Translations under genes and position numbers: made by a program
Notes under the pieces: generated by a model
Seen by the model: the letters and a program-made list of their open reading frames with translations, nothing else
What the model was told of the DNA's origin: nothing
Database searches by the model: none
Part shown: piece after piece, positions 17,360-26,800 of the stretch
How the letters are laid out: every line of letters starts with the position of its first letter
Numbering within the stretch: position 1 is the first letter of the stretch
Assembly: GCF_030063135.1 (NCBI RefSeq)
Contig: NZ_JASISO010000007.1
Location: forward strand, 124,001 to 188,000
DNA length: 64,000 nucleotides
Reading direction: 5' to 3'
Origin: Streptomyces sp. G-G2
GTDB lineage: Bacteria; Actinomycetota; Actinomycetes; Streptomycetales; Streptomycetaceae

Positions 17360-17566
17360 ATGACGAGCGCCACTCTCGCCCCGCCCCCGGTCGCGCCCGC
17401 CCCGCTGGCGGGCCTGGACGACGACGACTTCGCGCCCCTGGACGTGAAGGTCGTCATCGCCGAGCACTCGTACGGCCATCTCATGTGCTCCACGGGCGAC
17501 GGCTGCGGCACCACCTGCGCGACCGGTGCCTCCGCCTGCGGTTCCTTCACGGAGGACCCGGCCTGA
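17360..17566 (+). CDS. lanA: FxLD-type class I lanthipeptide precursor
   Basis: A 68-residue precursor. The leader is Ala/Pro-rich with an acidic run (LDDDDF) and a F24-A-P-L27-D28 box resembling the LanB-recognition FNLD/FxLD motif. The C-terminal part holds four Cys (C43, C49, C53, C60) and Ser/Thr at 37, 44, 45, 51, 52, 55, 58, 62 and 64, enough for up to four (methyl)lanthionine rings. D47-G48 within CSTGDGCG is the obvious substrate of the PIMT-like enzyme. The start has an AAGAAGAAGGG ribosome site. A 19-bp palindrome follows the stop. The leader cleavage site and ring pattern cannot be read from sequence. Confidence 0.9.
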   Translation: MTSATLAPPPVAPAPLAGLDDDDFAPLDVKVVIAEHSYGHLMCSTGDGCGTTCATGASACGSFTEDPA

Positions 17567-17583
17567 TCCAGGCCGACCCCTCA

Positions 17584-17621
17584 CCTGTGGGCCGGGCGAA
17601 GCGCTTCGCCCGGCCCACAGG
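17584..17621 (+). terminator. Perfect palindrome between precursor and LanB genes
   Basis: Two 19-bp arms (CCTGTGGGCCGGGCGAAGC and its complement) meet with no spacer. Placed 18 bp after the precursor stop and 39 bp before LanB, it should act as an attenuating terminator giving more precursor than enzyme mRNA, the usual logic of lanthipeptide operons. Confidence 0.85.
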
Positions 17622-17660
17622 CCCTTCTCCCCTCCCCGCGCCGCCTCATGGAAGGGCCTC

Positions 17661-20600
17661 ATGGCTTCCCGAGCAGCCGCCGGATACCAGTGGCAAGGCG
17701 TTGCGATGTTGCGCGCCACCACCAGCCCCGGGCCGGCAGACATCCCCCGTACCCTCGACCTGGACAACGTGGCCGTCACCCGCGGATGGCTGAACCGCAT
17801 CTGGCAGCGCGAGGACTTCCGCAGCGCACTGGAGCTGGCCACCCCCGTCCTGTCCGACGCCATCGAGGCCGTCGTCCGGGGCCGGCAGACTGAGCCCCGT
17901 GACGTCCGCCGCACCGCGCTGTCGACGGTTTCCTATCTCCTGCGGTGGCAGCACCGGCCGACCCCGCTCGGCCTGTTCGCCGGCATCGCCCCGGTTTCCG
18001 TCGGGCCCCGGGCGAGTGCGCGGTGGCGCGACAAGCACCGCGCGATGATCCGGCCGGACGCCGAATGGGTCACCGACATGGTTCTCCGGCTCCAGCGCAC
18101 CCCCGCGTTGCTGAAGCGGTTACCGCTCGTCGCCAACAACGCCGCCCGCGCCCGCGGTGACCGGCTCGTGGCGCCGGGCCCGCCCTCCGACGGTCACGCC
18201 GTCCTCTTGGCCCCGGTCGAGATATCCGTCCGCAACGCCCGGCCGGTGGCCGCCGCCATGGACGCGGCCCGCACCCCCATCCCTTACGGCGACCTCCACG
18301 GCCACCTGCGCGACCGCTTCCCGCAGGCCACACCGGAGAAGATCGACGCCCTTCTCACCAGCCTGGTCGAGCAGCAGTTCCTCATCACCAGCCTCTGGGC
18401 GCCCATGACCACCGTGGACGGCTTTCAGCACCTGTGCCGCGAACTGGACCGGCACCAGGCGGACGACGTCCCCGAGGTGCGGGACCTGGTCCACGCGCTG
18501 TACGCGCTGCGCGACGACGTGTCTGCCCACCAGCCGACCCTTTCCGACACCAGCGTGAGCGCCGTCGCCGCGCGGATGCGCGCCCTCACCACCGTCACCC
18601 CGACCCCGCTGCTCATTGACACCGCCCTCGACTGCGAGACCCAGCTCCCGCAGTCCGTGATCGCGGAAGTGCAAGCAGCCGTGTCGGCCCTCTACCGGAC
18701 CACCCCGCAGCCCTACGGCTACCAGCACTGGCGCGACTACCACCGCCGCTTCCGGGCCCGGTACGGCGTCGGGGCCCTGGTGCCGGTGATGGACCTGGTT
18801 GCCGACAGCGGCCTTGGCCTGCCCGCCGGATACGTCGGCTCCGAACGTGGCGCCGCCCTGAAGGTGCGCACCGACCGCGATGAATTGCTGCTCGCGCTGA
18901 TGCAGCAAGTCCTCCTGGACGGCCGCGATGAACTGCGGCTGACGGACGACATGGTCGACGCCTTGGAGAAGGCCGCCGGAGAGGACGAGCGGCTGTTCGT
19001 ACCCCGGGTGGAGGCCGCCTTCGAAGTCCACTCACCCAGCACCCGGGCACTATCCAGCGGCACCTTCGATGTCCTCCTCACCGCAGTCCCCCGCCCCGGC
19101 AGCAGCATGGCCGGCCGGTTCGCCCACGTCCTGCCGCCCGAGCATCAGGACGCGCTCGCCGCCACGTACCACGGGGCGCCGGACGCCCTCACGGCACAGC
19201 TCGTGTTCCCGCCGCGCCGCCACCGCAACGAGAACGTCACCCGTACGCCGCGGCTGCTGCCGCACGTCATCGAGCTGTCCGGCCACCAAGAGACGGACGA
19301 GACGACGATCCCTCTCGCTGACATCGCCGTCACCGCGGACCCGCGCAGCTTCCACCTCGTGCAACTCTCCACCGGCCGGCGCATCGACGTGCGGGTTCTG
19401 CACGCCCTGGAAGGCGGGACACAGACACCACCACTGGCCCGGTTCCTCGCCGAAGTGGCCAACGGGCGGTACGCCGCCTACAAGCCGTTCGACTTCGGCG
19501 CCGGCGCTCGGCTCCCGTTCCTCCCGCGCGTGCGCTACCGCCGCACCATCCTCACGCAGGCCCGATGGCTGCTGATGGCCGCCGACCTGCCCGGCCGCAA
19601 AGCCTCGACCGAGGAGTGGGAGAACGCCTTCACCGCCTGGCGGGACCGGCTGCGGGCCCCCATGCAGGTCGCCATCATCGAGTACGACCAGCGCCTCCCT
19701 CTCGACCTAACCCACCCAGTCCACCGCCGGGCCCTACGCGCCCACCTCGACAACGCCCGGCGCCTGGAGCTGCGCGAGGTACCGGACGGAGACGCCCACG
19801 GCTGGATCGGACGGGCACACGAGATCTGGCTTTCTCTGCGCCGGTTGGAGCCGGACACCGCCGATGTTCCCCGCCCACGCCCCGCCGCCCCGGTAGTCCC
19901 CGGGCGGCACCTTCCGGGCGCCGGTGACGTCCTGCTCGCGCAGCTCCACGCCCACCCGCGCCGCTACGACGAGATCCTGAGCCGCCACCTGCCCAGCCTC
20001 CTCGCCGCGTTCGGCGACACCCCGCCGGTCTGGTGGTTCACCCGGCACCGGGAGATGGCCCGCCCGGACGCCGACCAGCACCTCGACCTCACGCTGCACC
20101 TGCCGCCGGACGCATACGGGGCCGCCGCCCAACACGTTCGTACCTGGGCGGACAACCTGCACGGGACCGGTCTGGCGGCCGGGCTCGTCCTGGCTCCCTA
20201 CCAGCCGCAGACCGGGCGCTTCGGCAGCGAGGCAGCCATGGACGCCGCGCACCAGGTGTTCGCCGCAGACTCCGCCGCCGCCCTCGCGCAGATCCAGCTC
20301 ACCGAGCGCACTGACGCCTTCGCCCCGCAGGCCCTCGCCGCGGCCAGCGCCCTGCACCTCGTCACCCCCCTGGCGCCGAACAACGCGGCGGCCGAGGAGT
20401 GGTTGGTGCGCAAACTCCCCCAGAGCACGGGGCGACTGAACCGGGCCCTGCGTACCCAGGTGCTCGAACTCGCCGCGCCGAACGGCGCCTCCGCGCTCGC
20501 GGCCCTCCCCGGCGGCCCTGCGGTCGCTGAAGCATGGTGGGCCCGCGCCGCCGCCGTGGACACCTACCGGAACGCCTTGACCGGCCAGCGTGATCCCCTT

Positions 20601-20726
20601 GGCGTCGCCCGGTCTCTCCTGCACCAGCACCACGTCCGGGCCCTGGGCGTCGACCCGCGCGCCGAGGAGACCACGATCCGGCTCGTACGAACCGCGGCCC
20701 TCCAGCACAGGATGGCCGCCCGATGA
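17661..20726 (+). CDS. lanB: LanB-type lanthipeptide dehydratase
   Basis: A 1021-residue class I dehydratase that uses glutamyl-tRNA to activate Ser/Thr of the precursor and then eliminates glutamate. The N-terminal glutamylation domain carries the family signature RPTPLGLFAGIAPV at about 99-112. The C-terminal SpaB_C/thiopeptide-type elimination domain spans about 750-1015 (HLPGAGDVLLAQL, then PPVWWFTRHREM). Length is normal for full LanB. ATG 17661 is chosen for GGAAGG just upstream and because earlier in-frame starts lie in the terminator palindrome or precursor gene; ATG 17706 is an alternative. It overlaps lanC by 4 bp (ATGA). Confidence 0.93.
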   Translation: MASRAAAGYQWQGVAMLRATTSPGPADIPRTLDLDNVAVTRGWLNRIWQREDFRSALELATPVLSDAIEAVVRGRQTEPRDVRRTALSTVSYLLRWQHRPTPLGLFAGIAPVSVGPRASARWRDKHRAMIRPDAEWVTDMVLRLQRTPALLKRLPLVANNAARARGDRLVAPGPPSDGHAVLLAPVEISVRNARPVAAAMDAARTPIPYGDLHGHLRDRFPQATPEKIDALLTSLVEQQFLITSLWAPMTTVDGFQHLCRELDRHQADDVPEVRDLVHALYALRDDVSAHQPTLSDTSVSAVAARMRALTTVTPTPLLIDTALDCETQLPQSVIAEVQAAVSALYRTTPQPYGYQHWRDYHRRFRARYGVGALVPVMDLVADSGLGLPAGYVGSERGAALKVRTDRDELLLALMQQVLLDGRDELRLTDDMVDALEKAAGEDERLFVPRVEAAFEVHSPSTRALSSGTFDVLLTAVPRPGSSMAGRFAHVLPPEHQDALAATYHGAPDALTAQLVFPPRRHRNENVTRTPRLLPHVIELSGHQETDETTIPLADIAVTADPRSFHLVQLSTGRRIDVRVLHALEGGTQTPPLARFLAEVANGRYAAYKPFDFGAGARLPFLPRVRYRRTILTQARWLLMAADLPGRKASTEEWENAFTAWRDRLRAPMQVAIIEYDQRLPLDLTHPVHRRALRAHLDNARRLELREVPDGDAHGWIGRAHEIWLSLRRLEPDTADVPRPRPAAPVVPGRHLPGAGDVLLAQLHAHPRRYDEILSRHLPSLLAAFGDTPPVWWFTRHREMARPDADQHLDLTLHLPPDAYGAAAQHVRTWADNLHGTGLAAGLVLAPYQPQTGRFGSEAAMDAAHQVFAADSAAALAQIQLTERTDAFAPQALAAASALHLVTPLAPNNAAAEEWLVRKLPQSTGRLNRALRTQVLELAAPNGASALAALPGGPAVAEAWWARAAAVDTYRNALTGQRDPLGVARSLLHQHHVRALGVDPRAEETTIRLVRTAALQHRMAAR

Positions 20727-21952
20727 CCGCGCCGGCCGCCACCACCGCGACGATCCTGGAGCAGTACACCGCCCACCTCGCACAACCCGCTCCGCCGCCC
20801 CCGGACAAGCCTTGGGCGGTGCAGTCCCTCGCCGACGGCGCCGCCGGAATCAGCCTGCTGCACATCGAAATGGCCAGCCGTCACGGCGGCTCCTGGCGCC
20901 CCGCCCACCGATGGATCACCGCCGCAGCGGCCGGGCACATCAGCGCGGCCGACACCGCCGGACTCTTCCTCGGCGCCCCGGCCCTCGGCTTCGTCCTCAC
21001 CACCGTCCCGCCGTCCTTCCAGCACCTGTACGAACCGGCGCACCGGACCCTGCACCAGCACATCACCGACCTGACCCACCGCCGCGTGGACGCCGCTCTT
21101 ACCCGCATCCGCAAGGGCGACCTGCCCACGTTCGCCGAGTACGACCTGTTCTACGGCCTCACCGGCATCGGGGCGTACCTCCTGCGGACCGATCCCGAAG
21201 GGCTTCCCCTGGAACGGGTCCTGAAGTACCTCGTTGCCCTGACCCGCCCCCTTGTCCCCGACGGCCGCGGCCTGCCGGGCTGGTGGGTCCGCCACGACCC
21301 GGCCCGTGGCGAGTCCCCCCACTTCCCGGGCGGCCACGGCAACTTCGGTGCAGCCCACGGCATCACCGGTCCGCTCCTCTTGCTGGCCCAGGCCATGCGC
21401 CGCGGCATCGCCGTCAGCGGCCACCGCGAGGCCATCTGGAGCATCTGCGAACACCTTGACGCCTGGTGCCAGCTCAGTCCCTCCGGTCCCTGGTGGCCCG
21501 AGCACATCTCGCGCCGCGATCTCGACCTCGGGCGCCCGCACCACGACGCTCCCACCCGGCCGAGCTGGTGCTACGGAAGCACAGGCATCGCACGGGCCGG
21601 GCAACTCGCCGGGCTCGTCTTGCGTGCCCCCGACGTCCAGGCGTTCTACGAGGACGCCCTGTACCGCGCCCTGACCGACCCCGAACAGCTCGCCCACGTC
21701 ACCGACTCGGGTCTGTGCCACGGCTGGGCAGGCATCTACCAGACCGCAACCCGCGCCGCTGCCGATGCCCGCGACCCCCGCCTTCAGGCCCTCCCGAAGC
21801 GCCTCGGCGACACCCTCGCAGCGAACGCCCAGCCGGACCTTCCCGAGTCCGGCCTGATCAACGGCGCCGCCGGTACCGCGCTCGCCCTCACTACCTACGC
21901 CTCACAGCAGGCCCCGATCTCCGGATGGGACGCATGTCTCTTGATCAACTGA
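20723..21952 (+). CDS. lanC: LanC-type lanthionine cyclase
   Basis: A 409-residue zinc-dependent cyclase catalysing addition of Cys thiols to dehydroamino acids. The zinc ligands are visible as C283 (SWCYGSTGIA), C332 and H333 (LCHGWAGIY); GGHGNFGAAHGITG at about 203-216 carries the His-containing loop conserved in LanC. Length is typical. Translation is coupled to lanB by ATGA, and the 3' end overlaps the next gene by about 28 bp. Confidence 0.93.
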   Translation: MTAPAATTATILEQYTAHLAQPAPPPPDKPWAVQSLADGAAGISLLHIEMASRHGGSWRPAHRWITAAAAGHISAADTAGLFLGAPALGFVLTTVPPSFQHLYEPAHRTLHQHITDLTHRRVDAALTRIRKGDLPTFAEYDLFYGLTGIGAYLLRTDPEGLPLERVLKYLVALTRPLVPDGRGLPGWWVRHDPARGESPHFPGGHGNFGAAHGITGPLLLLAQAMRRGIAVSGHREAIWSICEHLDAWCQLSPSGPWWPEHISRRDLDLGRPHHDAPTRPSWCYGSTGIARAGQLAGLVLRAPDVQAFYEDALYRALTDPEQLAHVTDSGLCHGWAGIYQTATRAAADARDPRLQALPKRLGDTLAANAQPDLPESGLINGAAGTALALTTYASQQAPISGWDACLLIN

Positions 21953-22917
21953 TCTTGACGGAGCCGACCGCGATCCAGCGCGCGGTCTCCGCTGCCCTCA
22001 CCGGCCTGCCGATCCCCGAGGTCGCAGCCCAGTACGCGATGGAACCGACGATCCTGTCCGACGCCGTGGCGGTCTACGACCAAGCCGGCCGGGAGGCCCT
22101 GGCCCGCCACGCCGCCGCCACCGACTGGTGGCAGGTGTACCTCCACTTCACCGACTGGACGAACGCCGACACCACATTCACCACGCACGTGCTCCCCGTG
22201 CTTCGGGAAGCAGAGGCCACAGGGCTCATGGGCGGCTGGTGGTACACCCGCAAGCACCCGTGCTGGCGCTTGCGCCTCCGTCTACAGCCCGAGGCCGGAA
22301 CCAAACTGACCCTGGGCGACGGCTTCGACCGTCTCGTCTCCGACGGGCATCTGCAACGGTGGTGGCCCGGGATCTACGAGCCTGAGACCGCAGCTTTCGG
22401 GGGCGCGGTCAGCATGACGGCCGCGCACGCGCTGTTCGTCACCGACAGCCGAGAGGCGCAGCAACTAAGGCAGCGCGGGGACCTTGCCGTGGGACCGCGC
22501 GAGCTGTCCGTTCTCCTCTGCACGATCATGATGCGCGCCGCGGGCCTGGAGTGGTACGAGCAAGGGGACGTGTGGCACCGCGTCATCACGGAAGAGCACC
22601 GATCGGCCGTCAGCGACGTCCCGGCAGACCGGCTCGACGGCCGTGCACAGGAGATCCGCCCGCTGCTCTTCGCCGACAGTGATGTCCTGCTGCGCCCCGG
22701 CGGGCTGTTGGAGCCCGTCGCCGAGTGGGCTGCCGCCTTCCGCAGCACGGGGCAGGAACTCCGCCGTGCCGTACAGGACGGGACGCTCGACCGCGGGCTG
22801 CGGCAGGTGCTCAGCTACCACGTGATCTTCCACTGGAACCGGCTCGGCCTGTCCATGCGCGGGCAGAGCATCCTCGCCTGGGCAGCCAGGGCAGCCATCC
22901 TGCACGGGGAGAGATAA
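21925..22917 (+). CDS. Stand-alone thiopeptide-type bacteriocin biosynthesis (SpaB_C-like) protein
   Basis: A 330-residue protein. From about residue 60 it shows the pattern of the thiopeptide-type bacteriocin biosynthesis domain related to LanB elimination domains (DWWQVYLHFTDW, WWYTRKHPCWRLRLRL, VFHWNRLGLSMRGQ-type end: FHWNRLGLSMRGQSILAW). The cyclised product therefore meets two such domains, one inside LanB and this one. It may act as a second lyase or as an aminoacyl-tRNA-dependent tailoring partner; neither is proven. The start is ATG 21925 or 21934, both inside lanC. Confidence 0.82.
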   Translation: MGRMSLDQLILTEPTAIQRAVSAALTGLPIPEVAAQYAMEPTILSDAVAVYDQAGREALARHAAATDWWQVYLHFTDWTNADTTFTTHVLPVLREAEATGLMGGWWYTRKHPCWRLRLRLQPEAGTKLTLGDGFDRLVSDGHLQRWWPGIYEPETAAFGGAVSMTAAHALFVTDSREAQQLRQRGDLAVGPRELSVLLCTIMMRAAGLEWYEQGDVWHRVITEEHRSAVSDVPADRLDGRAQEIRPLLFADSDVLLRPGGLLEPVAEWAAAFRSTGQELRRAVQDGTLDRGLRQVLSYHVIFHWNRLGLSMRGQSILAWAARAAILHGER

Positions 22918-22922
22918 GGGTC

Positions 22923-22982
22923 ATGACGACGCTCATCCTCGGCGGCAGTGGCTTCCTGGGGATGGATTGCTCAGGCAGGTGA
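22923..22982 (+). pseudogene. Stub of an NAD-dependent epimerase/dehydratase
   Basis: Nineteen codons starting MTTLILGGSGFLGM form the first beta strand and glycine-rich turn of a Rossmann-fold epimerase (GGSGFLG), then the frame changes to CSGR and stops. The start sits 6 bp after the preceding gene, exactly where an operon gene would begin. The rest is missing, so a deletion or recombination joined about 22960 to unrelated element DNA. It marks the right edge of the lanthipeptide cluster. Confidence 0.65.
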
Positions 22983-23105
22983 GAGCGGCCGGGCAGCACC
23001 CGGCCGCCCCGCGTTGACATCTGAAACCGTGTGCCGGCCGGACCTACTACTACGACGCTAACGCCCCCTGGCCATCGGACTAGGACGTACGAGAGAGGGC
23101 ATGCC

Positions 23106-23420
23106 ATGACCACCCCTTCGCAGCCGAGACGATGGGTGAGCCTCGGTTTGGTGTTCGGGGGCCACACCCCGGTCTACTCGATCCCGCAGCCCGCTTCCGT
23201 CTCGCGTGCCCCCGTGCCGCCCGTCGGTGAACCCGCTGAAGAGGACGCCGAGCAGCTGATGCATGAAGCGCGCTACAGGCCGAAGGTGCCCTACCCCGGC
23301 GCACGCTCGATGCCTTGGGACAGCGAGTGCATCGACTGCGGGGCACGTCGCAGACCCTCGCTTCAGGATGTCGAGCGCGGTGTTCGGTGCAAGCACATCC
23401 GGCGGAGGTCCGGCACATGA
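23106..23420 (+). CDS. Small zinc-finger protein (plasmid pRL2-8-like)
   Basis: A 104-residue protein with a C-terminal treble-clef/zinc-ribbon-like motif (DSECIDCGARRRPSLQDVERG then CKHIRR) after a Pro-rich N-terminal part. Such small proteins are frequent on Streptomyces plasmids and ICEs, where a similar Cys motif with W/DxxCxxCGA and VRxGxxCxH occurs. ATG 23106 is preferred over in-frame codons further upstream. The stop overlaps the next ATG. Confidence 0.72.
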   Translation: MTTPSQPRRWVSLGLVFGGHTPVYSIPQPASVSRAPVPPVGEPAEEDAEQLMHEARYRPKVPYPGARSMPWDSECIDCGARRRPSLQDVERGVRCKHIRRRSGT

Positions 23421-23827
23421 GGCGAGCACCCGTGACCGCGCAGAGCGCGGTGTTCCAGTGCAAGTTGTGCCCGAACAAGGGGACAGACCGGGAGATCCGA
23501 GGTGTCGGCGCGCGGATGGCTGCGTATCGGGTGTGCAGCTCGTGTGACTTCTGGCTGATGTGTCTGGGGTACGCGATGCTCGGCGACCAAGACCCGGACG
23601 GCCGGCGGGCCCTTCGGATCGACGGCGTCCATTACCTGTCGTGGACCGAGGAGCAGGGGTTTCCGCCGGAGATCGGCTACGTAGGGGACGGGGAGTCCCA
23701 CTACGTCCTGCTCGACGACCCGAAAGGCACCGTGCACGTAACGCGCCGCCTCTGGCTCATGGGCACCATCCCGGATGCGTTCCGCGACCGGATGCCGGAC
23801 AACGCGGTGTTCGCTCCACCAGCCTAG
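23417..23827 (+). CDS. Cys-rich conserved element protein
   Basis: A 136-residue protein in ATGA overlap with the zinc-finger gene. CKLC and CSSC pairs (FQCKLCPNKG, YRVCSSCDFWLMCLGYAM) suggest one zinc site. The second half contains a short beta-rich part ending RLWLMGTIPDAFRDRMPDNA. No family name is recognised; the pairing with the preceding gene suggests a joint DNA- or RNA-binding role. It converges on the relaxase gene, with only a weak GAAGG/CCTTC hairpin between the two. Confidence 0.7.
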   Translation: MRRAPVTAQSAVFQCKLCPNKGTDREIRGVGARMAAYRVCSSCDFWLMCLGYAMLGDQDPDGRRALRIDGVHYLSWTEEQGFPPEIGYVGDGESHYVLLDDPKGTVHVTRRLWLMGTIPDAFRDRMPDNAVFAPPA

Positions 23828-23843
23828 GAAGGTAGGGCCCTTC

Positions 23844-26800
23844 TTACACGGGTGGGGCGTCGTGAGCGCTGTCCGGCGACGCGGGCTGTGTGTGGTCCAC
23901 CGCGGTTCGGTTGGCGTACGGGGAGTCGGGCTTCGGAGATGAGGGCGCTGCGGACTCATCGGCATCGACGTGCTGACGTCCGTGCTGGGCTCGCAGACTC
24001 GTCTCCTTCTGGAGACCGGACACGCGGTGGTCTGCGCCGTGAGCAGTGCTGCGGGCCTTGATGGCCTCGGCCCGGAGCTGCTTGGCTGCCTCGTTGTCCT
24101 TGGCCTTGGCCCGCCGAAGCAGCGCGGCCTTCTCCTGCTGTGGCATGTCCGCTTCCGTCAGCACAGCTTCGTGCTCGTTGACGGGTCCGGCCTGCCGGGT
24201 AACTTCCTGGAGCCGCGTGTCCATCTGCTCCAGCTCCTGGACGGTCTCCTCACGGGTACGAAGGAGTGCTTCCCGGTCCGCCTCGACCGCAGCACGCTCG
24301 TCACCGCGGAGTGCCGCCCGCCCGAAACGGCCCGTCGCGGCCAGCTGCTGTTCAAGACCTTCGATACGGGCCTCGGTGCCGTTCAGTTGAGCGGTGCGTT
24401 CCGCGATGGTGCCGTCCAGCAACCGGACTTCGCGGATGGCCACGGCCCGTTGGGCAACGTCCTGATGACGGCGTTGGAGCGCGAGTGAATTGGGGCCTGC
24501 ACCGGCAGCGGCCTCCTGTTCGGCACGATCGGCAGCGGCTTCCGTCTTGTCGGCCGCCCTCGTTGTGGCGCGGGCAGCGATGGCGGCCTTGCGCACGGCG
24601 TCACGCAGAGCCGAGCTACTGAGGTGAGCGTATGGACGGTCAGCCGTCGGCGCGGGTCCCGAAGGTGTGGCCGGCGCCATGGTCGGCTCGGCGTTCGCCG
24701 GTCCGGGGCGGTCCTCGTGCTCCGGAGCCTCTTCGGGAGTGTCTGCGTCGTGGTGCTCGTCGGCGCCAGGGGCGCGCGGGATCGGGAGATCCGCTACGGC
24801 CTGGCGGACGTGGGCAGGGACCGCGTTCTTCGGGAGTTCGGTGAGGATCATGCGTTCCTCGGTGCCGCTCTCGATCTCGCGGATGAGGCCCGCGACGGCG
24901 CGGTCAAGCTGTTCCTGGTCGGTGAGTGCGTCGCCGTGGCGGGCGCGGTCGGCGTCGGTCTCGTAGACGGAGAGCGGCAGGAAGAGGTGGGACTCCTTCT
25001 TGTCGCGGCTCATCATCGTGTAGAGGGCGTTCGCCTGAGCGCCGGGTCCGTAGACCAGAGCCTCTTGGACGGTGAGGCCCTGCGACTTGTGGCCGGTGAT
25101 CGCGTATCCGAGGCTGAGTCCGCCCTGCGCGATGTAGTCGGCGTCAACCCATTCGGCAACGTCCCGGTGGCCGTCGGCGGTCTTCTCGCGCCACTCGACC
25201 AGCACCCGGCGTTCCTCGTCCACGGCGCGCACGATTCCGCGGTAGCCGTTCAGGACGTCTTCGCTCGCGCCTCGGCTCTTCTTCCCCCGGTAGTCGTTGA
25301 TCCGAAGGAGGACCTGGTCACCGACGGACAGGGTCAGCTCGCCGCCGCCGGGCAGCGCGTAGACGTGCTCGGGATCGGTGAGGTCGCCGTTCTCCTTCCG
25401 CAGGGCGCGGGCCCCGACGTTCAGTTCCTCCACGATCTCGTTGGTCGCGGCGAGCATGAGGAGCTGCTGCACGGCGGTGTGGTCGTCGGTGTGCGCGGCG
25501 CGCTTGTCGGCCCAGATAGTGAGCATCGCCGCGAGGGTGGCGTCCTTGTCCGCGAGGGCGTGCACGCGGCCGGTTCCGGCGAAGGTACGGAGGGCTTCCA
25601 CGCGGTTGTCGTCGCGCCACAGCTCCAGGGCCCGGCGTTCGACTATGTCCTTCTGGCGGAAGTTTTGGCTGAGGGTGAGTCCGCCGACGATGTGGTGCAC
25701 GGCGGCGAAGCTGCCGCCGATGCCAGGCGAGTGGAGCTGCTTGGGGTCACCGATGCCGACGATCTTCGTCCCGGTTTCCGCGGCGTGGGTGAGGAGTTCG
25801 GCGATATCGCGGTCATCGCACATCGCGGCCTCGTCCACCACCAACACGTCCACGCCGGTGAGGCCGGTGCCGCCGTTGCGGATGCCGGTGAGCCAGGATG
25901 CGAGGGTGCGGGACTCGATGCCCGCCTCGGCCTTCAGGTTCGCGGCGGCGACGGCGGCTGTACTCGCGCCGGCGATGACGAGACCGTGGGCCTCCCACGC
26001 CTGCCGGGCGGTGTCCATGATCGTGGTCTTGCCCGATCCCGCGATGCCCACCACGGCGTCGATTCCGTGCCCGGCCGTAAGTAGCCGTTCGAGGACAGCA
26101 CGCTGTTCGTCGGAGAACGCGAAGGTGCCACCGTGCTGGGCCTCGACGGTGGACAAGGTCATGTCGACCGTGTCGTTGCTGACGACGGCGGCCTGAGTGC
26201 CGAGCCGGTTCGTTGCCTCGGAGACGATCAGAGCTTCCGCCGCCACGACATCCGCCGTGGTGTACCGGTCGGCGTGCGTGAAGTGCTGGGCACCCTTCGG
26301 GTTGAGCTGGACCGCGTACCCGGCGTGACGGAGGACGGATGTGGTGAGTTGTTCGGCTTCCTCGGCGTGCGCGACTCCATACGGGAGGGCGTCCAGCACG
26401 GCGGCGATGGCAGCGGCGTGGGTGAACTCCTTAGAGTGGCTGGTCAGGCCGGTCTTCGGGTCGAAGACCTGGGCGCACAGCTCGTCCAGCCCCGGGTTCT
26501 GGTCTGCTCGGTCCTGTTCCATCGCGCTGGCGGCGATGGCGTCAGGGTCGTCACCAGCAGCGCGGCCCTCGGCCTGCCAGTAGGAGCGCAGCACGTCGTC
26601 CTCGACTCCGGCGGCTTCGCCGTTCTTCGCGGCCTTGGACGCGGTGGAGGCGGCGGTGCGCTCCCGGGTTGTGGCGCTGTCGTAGTCGATGCCGAGTTTC
26701 GTCAGCAGGTCCCGGACCTGGCTGTCGCGCTTGCTGAAGAGCTTGATGGTGGACTCGGGGATCGCTGCGATCTCCCACGCGCCGGTCCGCTCCTCTCGGC

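Noticed and set aside
24624..26084. 486-codon plus-strand frame opposite traA
   Set aside because: Antisense shadow of the relaxase-helicase gene, Val/Gly/Asp-rich with no domain.
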